Source: Lachnospiraceae bacterium (GTDB lineage Bacteria; Bacillota; Clostridia; Lachnospirales; Lachnospiraceae). From it: a stretch of DNA of 10,398 nucleotides. Where the stretch lies: positions 1-10,398 of the forward strand of contig CAAGFP010000013.1 in the NCBI GenBank assembly GCA_900769175.1. Reading direction: 5' to 3'. How positions within the stretch are numbered: position 1 is the first letter of the stretch; each line of letters starts with the position of its first letter. This document shows, piece by piece, positions 1-6,750 of this stretch. The notes under the pieces were generated by a model. The model was given only the letters and a program-made list of their open reading frames with translations. It searched no databases and was not told the DNA's origin. Position numbers and translations under genes: made by a program.

Positions 1-19
1 CACGACGCTCTTCCGATCT
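1..19 (+). other. Illumina adapter remnant at contig edge
   Basis: Bases 1-19 read CACGACGCTCTTCCGATCT, which is the 3' end of the Illumina TruSeq read-1 adapter. This is not biological sequence. It shows that the window begins at a raw contig end and that the next few dozen bases rest on reads running into the adapter, so they should be treated with caution. Confidence 0.95.
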
Positions 20-27
20 TTTGTTTT

Positions 28-1146
28 TTAATTTATTGTGTGTGGATTTTTGATGTTCACAGTTGTTTGGATGTCCGAGTGACCTAAATACACTTGCACT
101 TGCTTGAGCGGAACCTTTTGCTGGTTCATCAGCGTCGCGCAGGTGTGTCTAAGATCATGGAAGCGACGATGCTCAAGACCGCACTTCTTCAAAATCCTCG
201 GGAATACCGATTCGATATAGCTCGGTCTTATGATGTCCCCTACCTCGTTGACAAAGACATAGTCGAGCCAATCCTTGTTGTAGGCGTTACCGCAGAGCTT
301 ACGGTTTTCCTCCTGCTGTTCCTTGAGTGCCAGCAGTCTGATCTTTACACTTTCCGATAAAGGAAGTGTGCGGCGGCTTGACTTGTTCTTTGTGCTGTCG
401 GAGGCATGAAGCTCGGTGTTGCCCTTGACGTTCACTTCGGTCAGCGTGTGGTTGATGGTCAGCAGATTGTTTTGAAAATCAATCGCTCGCCATCGCAGTC
501 CCAAGACCTCACTTCTTCGCAGACCGTACATCGCCGTGACGAGAATGACAAGTCCCATGCGGTCGTCCTTTGTCTCGTCAAGGAGCTTTTGCAGCTCGTC
601 GGCGGTAAAAGGCTTGCCCTCAAAGGGCATGATCTTCGGCGGATCTACCTTCTCCACGGGGTTATTCACGACCAGATCCATGCGGTAAGCATACTTGAAC
701 ATTTTGTGCAGAAGCACATATTCATGCTTGACCGAGTTTGCACCGATGCTTTTCAGCTCATGGATGCAGAAGTTTTGGATGTGGCTCGCCTTGACCTCGT
801 TCAGCTTCAGCTTTTTGGCTTCAAAATACGGCAGAATCTTCTTCATCGCCATATTCCGGTAGGAGCTGTAGGTCGTGGGTTTCACCGTCTTTTCGATAGC
901 CGACAGCCACAGAGGAATGAAGTCCGAAAACAACATATCCTCCCTGAACTCGTTCTCGACTCTTTCGGGCTTGGGCGGTACAAAGGTGCGTCGAAGCCCG
1001 CTGAGCATTTCCTCGGCTCGCTTCTTGTTTCCTTTTGCCACAAGTCCCGTCGAAATCGATTTGGTCTTGCGTTTTCCGTTGTAGTCATTGTAACTGATGA
1101 TGCATTGATAAATGCCATTTTGGATTCTTAGGTGTCCTGATACCAT
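28..1146 (-). CDS. int: Tyrosine site-specific integrase of the mobile element, C-terminus aberrant
   Basis: A phage/ICE-type tyrosine recombinase of 372 aa that would integrate and excise the element. Residues 1-60 look like an AP2-like arm-binding domain, about 70-170 is the SAM-like core-binding domain, and 180-365 is the catalytic domain. Visible catalytic residues are R210 (in GLRRSE), probable K253, H330 and R333 (HDLRH) and H356 (LGHSD). In the family TTVNI is followed by the catalytic Tyr and a tail of some 15-30 residues. Here position 366 is Lys and the protein stops six residues later, so the nucleophile is missing. The break lies about 30 bases from the adapter, which suggests a chimeric read end as readily as a real truncation. 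The ATG at 1146 is chosen over an upstream in-frame ATG because AAAGGAG (1154-1160) lies 7 nt before it. It is the last gene of the minus-strand module and has its own promoter. Confidence 0.9.
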   Translation of the reverse strand: MVSGHLRIQNGIYQCIISYNDYNGKRKTKSISTGLVAKGNKKRAEEMLSGLRRTFVPPKPERVENEFREDMLFSDFIPLWLSAIEKTVKPTTYSSYRNMAMKKILPYFEAKKLKLNEVKASHIQNFCIHELKSIGANSVKHEYVLLHKMFKYAYRMDLVVNNPVEKVDPPKIMPFEGKPFTADELQKLLDETKDDRMGLVILVTAMYGLRRSEVLGLRWRAIDFQNNLLTINHTLTEVNVKGNTELHASDSTKNKSSRRTLPLSESVKIRLLALKEQQEENRKLCGNAYNKDWLDYVFVNEVGDIIRPSYIESVFPRILKKCGLEHRRFHDLRHTCATLMNQQKVPLKQVQVYLGHSDIQTTVNIKNPHTIN

Positions 1147-1197
1147 TGAAAATCTCCTTTCCTGCGGCAACCAGCACCCGAACCCATCGGTGGTTTT

Positions 1198-1226
1198 ATT
1201 ATACCATAAGACAGGTTCGAATGCAA
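1198..1226 (-). promoter_or_regulatory. Promoter of the integrase gene
   Basis: On the minus strand a -35 box TTGCAT (1221-1226) is separated by 17 bp from a perfect -10 box TATAAT (1198-1203). It sits between the relaxase stop and the integrase ribosome binding site, so the integrase can be expressed apart from the mobilization genes. An imperfect hairpin (AACCA 1169-1173 with TGGTT 1191-1195, CCGA 1178-1181 with TCGG 1187-1190) would begin at about the expected transcript start. Confidence 0.75.
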
Positions 1227-1241
1227 TTGATAGATTGTAAA

Positions 1242-2774
1242 TTATCGCTCCCAGTCGTCGCGTTTTCGCTTAGGCTTTGCCGGCGGCGTATAACGGGGAT
1301 AATACTCCCGTTCCTCTGACCGCTCGTCCCGTGGCTTTTCGACAACCGGCACAACCTTTTTGTACTCTCGTTCCCGCTTTTCCCGACGCATCTGCATCTC
1401 GTTGTCAATCATTTCTTTCATGATATCGCAACGCTCCAGAAGGTTGTAGACGCACTTCTTCTCATAGCGATAGGTTTTCAGCTGTTGATTGATGAGGTCG
1501 ATTTGCGCAAGATAATGGAGCTTATCCTCGCCGTTTTCCTGCTTGCCTGCCTGATAGTACAGCTTCTTTCGCTCCTTGACAAGCTCATGGATTTTGATGT
1601 CAATCTTCTCAAGATAGTCCAAAGCATCTTCGCCCGTCTCCAGCTTTTCACGACCGATGATAACAGCCGTTTTGGAGTACATCTCCGCCTTTTTTCTCTC
1701 GTCCCGCATCTCTGCTTTCATTTCGGGAGAAAGCGGCGTGTAGGGCGTTTTAGCACCTATCAGAATGACGTTCGGTGTTTTCCATCCCATCAAAAACATA
1801 AACACCTCAAGCACTTTTGCCAGCGTGTTCAGCTGACCGGGATATGGGTCGAGTGAGCCGTGCTCCGTCCAATCGCGGGAATGATAAACTCCGTTCTTCT
1901 CCTGACGACGTTTCATCTCCCACACATAAGATCGCTCACATCCAAGCCTGCCTTCCTCATAATCCATCTCATTCTTCTCATAGAAAAATTCGAAGGCGGA
2001 TGGCATACAATCCTCGCCGAAGGTATCGGAAAGGGTTTTGAGACTCACCCACTTTTTTGTAAATCGGCTCTTCATTCTCGCCTTTTTGATGTCAAGCTCG
2101 TATCCCATATCGTAGAGATATTTTTGCAGATCGCCGTTGCTTGTGGCAAGTCCCAGCGCGGCTTTCAAGGCATCGAACATCAGGCGGTACGGTGTTTTCT
2201 TGCCCTTTTTCTCGTCCATATAGAGGACGCGCGGCGCGGCTTTTAGCCGCTTGCCGAGGGTAGAAAGACCGTATTCCCGGCATAAGGCATCAGAAGCGGG
2301 TGATAACACCCGCCCCCAATAGTTGTTTCCTGTATCGAGCTTTTTGCCGTCCCGAAAGCTCACGGCTGAAATGACATAATGATTGTGCAGGTGGCTGCAA
2401 TTTGTATGGGTTGCCACCAAAACCTGATAGCGGTTGCCCCATAATTTCTCAGCAAGCTTGACGCCGATCTCGTGACATTGCTCTGGTGTTACCTCGTCCG
2501 GCTTGAAGCTTTGATAGGCGTAGTAGGCAATATTTTCACCACGCGCGCCAAAGTGCTTCTGCACCTTTATCATCGACTCCAACGCATTGACGCGGCAATT
2601 CAGAGCGGTCACAAGATAACATTTCTCGCCCTTCTCATAGATAACTTTGTCCTCGTCACCGGCATATGCCATGACGGTTTCAAGGCTTTCAAACGCAGTC
2701 TTTTCGGGATTCTCGGCGTACTCAATTAGGCGTGATAGGCTGTCTTTTACCGGCCAGATTTTAGTTACTGCCAT
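1242..2774 (-). CDS. MobP-type relaxase / mobilization nuclease
   Basis: A relaxase of 510 aa that would nick the element's oriT and pilot the strand into a recipient through a helper conjugation system. The N-terminal third matches the Relaxase/mobilization nuclease domain (PF03432 type). Tyr19 (in EYAENPEKT) is a candidate catalytic tyrosine. The metal-binding motif HTNCSHLHNH (residues 123-132) follows the H-x-x-x-x-H-x-H-N-H pattern, with Asn125 where many relatives have Asp. The C-terminal 150 residues are rich in Lys, Glu and Arg, with probable coiled coil, and end in a basic tail. The ATG at 2774 is chosen because the usual family N-terminus (MAVTKIWPVK) starts there. It overlaps the end of the mobC-like gene by 14 bp, which implies translational coupling, and only a weak GAGG precedes it. 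No coupling protein or type IV secretion gene is present, as expected for a mobilizable element. Confidence 0.9.
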   Translation of the reverse strand: MAVTKIWPVKDSLSRLIEYAENPEKTAFESLETVMAYAGDEDKVIYEKGEKCYLVTALNCRVNALESMIKVQKHFGARGENIAYYAYQSFKPDEVTPEQCHEIGVKLAEKLWGNRYQVLVATHTNCSHLHNHYVISAVSFRDGKKLDTGNNYWGRVLSPASDALCREYGLSTLGKRLKAAPRVLYMDEKKGKKTPYRLMFDALKAALGLATSNGDLQKYLYDMGYELDIKKARMKSRFTKKWVSLKTLSDTFGEDCMPSAFEFFYEKNEMDYEEGRLGCERSYVWEMKRRQEKNGVYHSRDWTEHGSLDPYPGQLNTLAKVLEVFMFLMGWKTPNVILIGAKTPYTPLSPEMKAEMRDERKKAEMYSKTAVIIGREKLETGEDALDYLEKIDIKIHELVKERKKLYYQAGKQENGEDKLHYLAQIDLINQQLKTYRYEKKCVYNLLERCDIMKEMIDNEMQMRREKREREYKKVVPVVEKPRDERSEEREYYPRYTPPAKPKRKRDDWER

Positions 2775-3114
2775 CGTTTGCCTCATAGAAGGTCTGCACC
2801 CGTTCGTCGAAAGTATTGTAAAGGTCAATCAGCGTATTCAATTCGTTTTTGCCGAATCGCCATGACTGATTGGCTTCAATATTTGACTTACAAACCTTCA
2901 GGTAGTCAAGAATTTGGTAGAACTCCTCGGGCGGTAAAGCTCTCGGATTGTGCATGGTTGCGACTTGTCTGACATACTCCGAGATGGATAGCTTGCAGGC
3001 TTTCGCATTCCTTTCAATGGTAGCTCTCAGTTCCTTCGACACCCTGATTTGTATTGGGGTGCCGTTGTCTTTTCTTTTGGTTTTCGAATAATCTCTCTTC
3101 TTTTTACCTGCCAT
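2761..3114 (-). CDS. MobC-like relaxosome accessory protein
   Basis: A basic 117-aa protein of the MobC / plasmid mobilization relaxosome family. It begins with a Lys/Arg-rich segment, followed by a ribbon-helix-helix-like region (about residues 18-52, PIQIRVSKELRATIE to SISEYVRQV), and ends in a helical domain. Such proteins bind near oriT and help the relaxase melt and nick DNA. The start at 3114 is supported by AAGGAAGA (3123-3130) 8 nt upstream. It lies between the oriT-like region and the relaxase, the normal order in these elements, and overlaps the relaxase start by 14 bp. The family call rests on the sequence pattern plus context. Which DNA repeat it binds cannot be read from the sequence. 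Confidence 0.85.
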   Translation of the reverse strand: MAGKKKRDYSKTKRKDNGTPIQIRVSKELRATIERNAKACKLSISEYVRQVATMHNPRALPPEEFYQILDYLKVCKSNIEANQSWRFGKNELNTLIDLYNTFDERVQTFYEANDGSN

Positions 3115-3148
3115 ATAAACTCTCTTCCTTAATCAAATTCTCAAAAAA

Positions 3149-3509
3149 CGTGACGATTACGGTGCCGAAAATTCCCTCATCCGTGACGATATTTGCCCCA
3201 AATTTACGCTCCGCGTGACGGTATGCGAGACGGGGTCTAAGGGGTGTCCCCTCGACAGACAAAAGCATGTGGCACTACAGGTGGCAATACGGCTTTTGTC
3301 GGGGAGTGGCATGACCACTCCTATGCTCGCTACACATTCAAATCGCAGATTTTCGTGTAAAGGGTTTTTTTACGTTTCCGGACGTTTTTTCGGTGCCGTT
3401 TTCGACCCCCATGACGGTAGTGTCGATAGTGACGATGTTTTTATCGCCATGGTATTTTTGTTTTTTGCACGGCAATTGAAAATACCGTCACGACCGTCAT
3501 ATCGTCACG
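3149..3509. repeat. Iteron-like array of TGACGRT repeats
   Basis: The consensus (C/A)GTGACG(A/G)T or a close variant occurs eight times within 361 bp. Five copies read on the plus strand (3149-3157, 3182-3190, 3214-3222, 3411-3418, 3428-3436). Three abutting copies read on the minus strand (3484-3492, 3493-3500, 3501-3509). The first three are spaced 33 and 32 bp apart, close to three helical turns, so a bound protein would sit on one face of the helix. The last three have a period of 8-9 bp. A second motif, CGGTGCCG, occurs at 3160-3167 and 3391-3398. The array flanks the hairpin cluster at 3240-3321. It may be a replication origin for the adjacent RepA-type helicase, binding sites for the relaxosome accessory protein, or both. 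Confidence 0.75.
3231..3321. other. Candidate origin of transfer (oriT)
   Basis: A dense group of inverted repeats lies upstream of the mobC-like and relaxase genes. AGGGG (3240-3244) pairs with CCCCT (3248-3252). GACAAAAGC (3258-3266) pairs perfectly with GCTTTTGTC (3292-3300). GGAGTGG (3303-3309) pairs with CCACTCC (3315-3321) around a 5-nt loop. The 25-nt loop of the second repeat carries two copies of GTGGCA (3269-3274 and 3281-3286). Hairpins next to relaxosome genes are the usual form of an oriT. The nick site cannot be placed from the sequence alone. The whole gap 3115-3504 shows no convincing gene. Confidence 0.6.
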
Positions 3510-4206
3510 ATGCTGTCGCGCGATACCAGTTGTTAAAGAAGTCCTCGAACATCACAGATGAGTGGTTCTCCTGACTTCTCGGAAGCTTGGATACCTTCTC
3601 CAGCAAGTCACGGAACTCCTTGCTTTCCCCCTCAATCGGGATGATCTGAATATTTTCAACTCCCTGAAATTGGAGGATTTCAAATTCATCGCGACTGTAG
3701 AGAAAGGCAATTACCTTGTCTGCCGGGATTGTTGCCTTATAGATGTGTTGCGGAAGTTCATATCCGGCATTCTTGTTGTTATAAGCAACAAACCATTCAG
3801 CAATATCCTTACAGAGTGTCCAAGACAAGCTGTTTGCAACTTTGTCAGGAGTATCACAAGCGGCTCGATAAACAGTAAACTCTTCCAAGTTACGAACGGA
3901 TTCAGGCAACTCATCACGCCAATTCGATTTGCGATATTTCAGCGACTCTTTAATTACTCGACGAATGATATCAATGCCATCGCCTTTGTCGGTATAGTGG
4001 TACAACGCTGTCTCAAATCTTGTTTCCGGCGGTATTTTGTCGTATCTCTGCTCGAGCATAGCAGCGGCGGTTTCAGCATTATAATGCAGAAACAAATCAA
4101 CCCTTTTCTCATCGCCGTTGTCAATGGCTTCAATAGCCTCAGGCACAAAACGATATTTTTCCTGTTCCATTTCTTCGAGAATCTGTTCAAATACACTCTT
4201 TTTCAT
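3505..4206 (-). CDS. ADP-ribosyltransferase-like protein, probable cargo
   Basis: A 233-aa soluble protein not recognised as a named gene. Its second half carries an R-S-E pattern typical of the ADP-ribosyltransferase fold. R114 lies in a strand (TVYRAA), S128-W129-T130 is followed by a helix with AEWF (136-139), and an E-x-E motif (E174-F175-E176) lies in SRDEFEIL. The first 100 residues are helical and acidic, with no signal peptide or membrane segment. If active, it would transfer ADP-ribose from NAD to a target inside the cell. The target is unknown and no adjacent antitoxin is obvious. The ATG at 4206 overlaps the repA-like stop by 20 bp, with AAGGAG (4216-4221) 9 nt upstream, so it is probably co-translated with the helicase. 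The ART call is motif-based. An inactive ART-like scaffold protein is the main alternative. Confidence 0.55.
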   Translation of the reverse strand: MKKSVFEQILEEMEQEKYRFVPEAIEAIDNGDEKRVDLFLHYNAETAAAMLEQRYDKIPPETRFETALYHYTDKGDGIDIIRRVIKESLKYRKSNWRDELPESVRNLEEFTVYRAACDTPDKVANSLSWTLCKDIAEWFVAYNNKNAGYELPQHIYKATIPADKVIAFLYSRDEFEILQFQGVENIQIIPIEGESKEFRDLLEKVSKLPRSQENHSSVMFEDFFNNWYRATAS

Positions 4207-5389
4207 TATCTATTTCTCCTTCATTCATATCATTGATCGATTCTTTTGTAAGAGGCTTGTCCTCGCCGTACATCAGTCTTATGCTTCTGCCGCTGTTCGT
4301 CCTTCCTTTCGAGAAGTCGATGAAGTATTCCTTCTTAAGCTCCGTTACATGGCTTCCGAGATACCTTGAAAGCGCGTTCGGCGACATTTCAAGACCGGTC
4401 GCTTTCACCAGTGCATCGGCGGAGCCGATCCATAGAGGTCGCTCGTCTGACAACAGAGCGCTGACGGCAAGTAAAATCTTGTCGGGCAGACTTGGCAAAT
4501 TCACATAATCCTCCTCGTCCACAAGCTCCCACTTGGGAGATTCCCAATCGCGTACCAGGTTCAGCTCGCGGTCGCGGATTTCTCGACCTACAACGGCAAG
4601 TGTCGCTTCGGGGGATTTCCGTTCCTTTTTGTAGAGTACCATTGAGCCGTCAACGGCGGCTGTGATACCCATAGAACCCGACAGCATTTTGAAGATATCG
4701 CTATCTGCCGATTTGCGCGTATGATGCACCAAAATCAAACAGATACCATACCTGTCGGCAAGCTCCTTTACCGCATTTATGAAAACATAATCGGTAGCAT
4801 AGCTGGATTGCTCCATAGGGTTTCGGATTTTCTGCAAAACATCGACAATCACAAGTCCCACGTCGGGATGATCATGAAGTACGGTGTTCAGCTGTTCCTC
4901 GAAGCCTCCGCCGCCCACATATCCTGCTTCGGTTGCAAAGTAAAGATTCTTTGCCGGTTCAAGACCGAACATCTTTTGCATTCGATGCTGGATTCGTCTT
5001 TCGACATCCTCAAGCGCGAAATAGATCACACCTGTTTGGTTTGTCTTAAAACCGAGAAACGGCAGCCCTTGGCTGACGCAGTACGCCAGCTGCAGGGACA
5101 GAAAGCTCTTGCCCACCTTGGATGCACCGCCGAGTATGATGGTGCCGTGGTCGATCAGTCCTTCTACAATCGGATCACGTTTGTGATAGATCGTATCGTA
5201 GATTTCCTCGCACGAACGGAGCTTCACATACCCTGGATATGCGGCTTTTTGCCATTCGAGAATGGCTTTTTCCTGTGCTTCGGGCGTTTGATTCTCATCA
5301 ATGAATGACGGATCATTCTGATAATGAGGAGAGGTTGGATCTACCTCGGGCTGTGTGTCGGTGTTTTGCGTCATCAGTTCTTCACTCAT
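4187..5389 (-). CDS. RepA-type helicase / AAA-family ATPase
   Basis: A 400-aa RecA-fold ATPase resembling the RepA replicative helicases of mobilizable plasmids and elements. The Walker A motif is GGASKVGKS (residues 87-95, K94 and S95 binding phosphate). Walker B is GLVIVD (178-183, D183). LVHHTRK (220-226) is a further conserved motif of the family. A C-terminal winged-helix-like part (about 300-370) follows. It probably unwinds DNA at the element's origin so that the excised circle can replicate. The ATG at 5389 is chosen over an upstream in-frame ATG because GGAGGTG lies 7 nt before it and the start overlaps the HTH gene's stop as ATGA. Genes on both sides overlap it, so HTH, helicase and the ART-like gene form one coupled operon. 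The TGACGRT array just downstream is a plausible origin for it. Confidence 0.85.
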   Translation of the reverse strand: MSEELMTQNTDTQPEVDPTSPHYQNDPSFIDENQTPEAQEKAILEWQKAAYPGYVKLRSCEEIYDTIYHKRDPIVEGLIDHGTIILGGASKVGKSFLSLQLAYCVSQGLPFLGFKTNQTGVIYFALEDVERRIQHRMQKMFGLEPAKNLYFATEAGYVGGGGFEEQLNTVLHDHPDVGLVIVDVLQKIRNPMEQSSYATDYVFINAVKELADRYGICLILVHHTRKSADSDIFKMLSGSMGITAAVDGSMVLYKKERKSPEATLAVVGREIRDRELNLVRDWESPKWELVDEEDYVNLPSLPDKILLAVSALLSDERPLWIGSADALVKATGLEMSPNALSRYLGSHVTELKKEYFIDFSKGRTNSGRSIRLMYGEDKPLTKESINDMNEGEIDNEKECI

Positions 5390-5619
5390 GCGCGTGCACC
5401 TCCACCTGCCGAAATAGAATCCTTGTAGAGAAATTTGATAATCTCGATCTTCGGAATCAAGTACTTTCGTCCGACTTTTGCACATTTGAAAGCACCGCTT
5501 CCGATCAGATCGTAGGCAGTGTGGCGATTGACTGCCAGCATCTCTTGGAGCTGTGCTACGTCAACCAAGTCGGGGTAATCTGTAAACATGAGCTCCTTTA
5601 AGCGTTCGATATCATACAT
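5386..5619 (-). CDS. Excisionase-type HTH DNA-binding protein
   Basis: A 77-aa protein with a MerR-like/HTH_17 winged helix-turn-helix from about residue 20 to 65 (VAQLQEMLAVNRHTAYDLI, then KVGRKYLIPKIEI). Proteins of this kind act as excisionases or as small replication or transcription regulators in integrative elements. A strong ribosome binding site AAGGAGGT (5627-5634) lies 7 nt before the ATG. Another ATG four bases upstream is out of frame. Its TGA overlaps the helicase ATG, so it is translationally coupled to the replication gene rather than to the integrase. That favours a replication-control role, while an Xis role remains possible. Confidence 0.85.
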   Translation of the reverse strand: MYDIERLKELMFTDYPDLVDVAQLQEMLAVNRHTAYDLIGSGAFKCAKVGRKYLIPKIEIIKFLYKDSISAGGGARA

Positions 5620-5756
5620 ACATGATACCTCCTTCGTAAGATTTAACTTGCAAAAACAAGCTATGTACGAAAGGAACTCATACTCCCCGATATGAACATA
5701 AAAAGCGTTTGATTACTCTATGGCTTCACCTCCGAAAAGAAAAGTATATATCTGAA

Positions 5757-5874
5757 ACCGCAAAAGCGGATTCATTCGATAATAAAAGGAACGGCATCAC
5801 AAAGCGTGACTCTATACAAGCCGCCTTATGATGTCGCCCCTTTGCTCCCGATTTCACAGCCGGGAGGATGACAT
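5757..5874. other. Structured intergenic region with hairpins
   Basis: The gap 5635-5883 has no supportable gene. It holds a long imperfect hairpin (ATGTC 5831-5835 with GACAT 5870-5874 outside, CTCCCG 5845-5850 with CGGGAG 5861-5866 inside), a short dyad TCAC/GTGA (5797-5809), and an imperfect stem around CCGC-AAAA-GCGG near 5758-5769. On the minus strand the long hairpin begins about 10 bp after the zinc-ribbon gene. It lacks a U-tract, so it is not a standard terminator. No convincing promoter for the HTH operon was seen. The hairpins may attenuate or process a transcript from the LexA promoter. Confidence 0.4.
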
Positions 5875-5883
5875 TATTTTATC

Positions 5884-6111
5884 TCACCCCGTAACTCTCG
5901 CCGCGGGTGTCTCGGCGTTATGTAACAGTTCGGTAACCAATGTCAATTTTGTTCCGCAGTGTGGGCAGTGAAAAATAAAATCACCATGTCCCGCACTTGC
6001 CGGCATGACCCTTGAATTATTCTTGAGTCGTCGGGAACCGTAACCGACAGCAAATTTGCCGCAATGAGGACATTTATCCTGCGGGTAGCACTCTCTTTTT
6101 TCTATTTTCAT
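5884..6111 (-). CDS. Small zinc-ribbon protein
   Basis: A 75-aa protein with two CPHCG knuckles, C14/C17 and C49/C52, giving a four-cysteine zinc-ribbon pattern. The rest is basic with a short C-terminal tail. It is not recognised as a named gene. Its ATG overlaps the stop of the LexA-like gene as ATGA, with AGGA about 7 nt upstream, so it is translated from the repressor mRNA and may share its control. An upstream in-frame ATG exists but lacks a ribosome binding site. A role as a partner or modulator of the repressor is inferred only from position. It could equally be a nucleic-acid-binding accessory protein. Confidence 0.65.
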   Translation of the reverse strand: MKIEKRECYPQDKCPHCGKFAVGYGSRRLKNNSRVMPASAGHGDFIFHCPHCGTKLTLVTELLHNAETPAARVTG

Positions 6112-6731
6112 TCGATATTCCTCATTTTGAATACCTTCTTGGCAACGCCCTGCACAATGCACTCGCGGACAAAAAAGTCCTTCATGGTGTCGTTTTCGGG
6201 GTGCAAGCGCACCCGATGCTTTTCAGGCTCCGGATAATAGCGCTTGAGCGTTCCCCCTGCGTCTGAAAACTCGGTGGAAATGACGACAGCCACCTGACCG
6301 GGATCAGCATAGCTTTGCTTGCGTATCAATACAAGGTCGCCGGGTTCAATGCCGATGTTGATCATCGATTCGCCCTGCGCACGGAGGAGAAAATACTCAC
6401 CGTCGCTGATAAGTTTTTCAGGCACCTTGATGTAGTCGGTGATGTCCTCTTCTGCAATGCTCAAAGCACCGCAGGATATGCTACCCACAAGCGGAACGCC
6501 TTTCACACGATTAATCTTTCCTGCCATTTCGGTAAGAACATAACCGTACTCGTCATCAACTTTGATTTCACCACGGTCAATGAACTGCTGAATGTAACGT
6601 CCAACTGTCTGGAACGGCACCCCTGTCTCTTCCGTAATGGAACGGAGCGTCAGGCAAGTCTTGCCAGTCACCATATTCTCTTGTATACACTTTTTCATCG
6701 CCGTAATGGCTTCGTAATTGATCGGTCGCAT
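6108..6731 (-). CDS. LexA/UmuD-like self-cleaving repressor
   Basis: A 207-aa protein with an N-terminal winged-helix DNA-binding domain (about residues 1-68) and a C-terminal S24 peptidase domain. The catalytic Ser is S122 in AQGESM, and the general-base Lys is K163 in GGTLKRY. The expected autocleavage bond is C87-G88 in SISCGALSIAEED. This is Cys-Gly as in UmuD, not the Ala-Gly of ordinary LexA. In this family RecA filaments on damaged DNA trigger self-cleavage and derepression. The ATG at 6731 is chosen because GAGGT lies just upstream. A more upstream TTG would lie inside the -10 box and cannot be the start of a transcript from this promoter. It heads the element and is followed with ATGA overlap by the zinc-ribbon gene. 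It is likely the element's own repressor rather than the host SOS regulator. Confidence 0.88.
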   Translation of the reverse strand: MRPINYEAITAMKKCIQENMVTGKTCLTLRSITEETGVPFQTVGRYIQQFIDRGEIKVDDEYGYVLTEMAGKINRVKGVPLVGSISCGALSIAEEDITDYIKVPEKLISDGEYFLLRAQGESMINIGIEPGDLVLIRKQSYADPGQVAVVISTEFSDAGGTLKRYYPEPEKHRVRLHPENDTMKDFFVRECIVQGVAKKVFKMRNIE

Positions 6732-6750
6732 ATCTACCTCGCCATATTTC

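Noticed and set aside
406..1131. Long plus-strand open frame opposite the integrase
   Set aside because: It is antisense to a clear tyrosine recombinase, shows no family pattern and no ribosome binding site.
1209..1226. GGTTCGAAT resembling a tRNA T-loop, possible tRNA remnant or attachment site
   Set aside because: The flanking bases do not form a T-stem or acceptor stem, and the stretch is better explained as the integrase promoter.
3479..3486. GGTATTTT (3451-3458) with AAAATACC (3479-3486) as a terminator after the ART-like gene
   Set aside because: An 8-bp stem with a 20-nt loop, few G-C pairs and no T-run after it in the minus direction. It overlaps the iteron array.
3149..3509. TGACGRT repeats as a CRISPR array
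   Set aside because: Repeats are only 8-9 bp, occur in both orientations and have irregular spacing. There are no cas genes nearby.
3562..4236. Long plus-strand open frame opposite the ART-like gene
   Set aside because: It mirrors the minus-strand frame, has no supportable domain, and the minus-strand gene has a good start and operon coupling.
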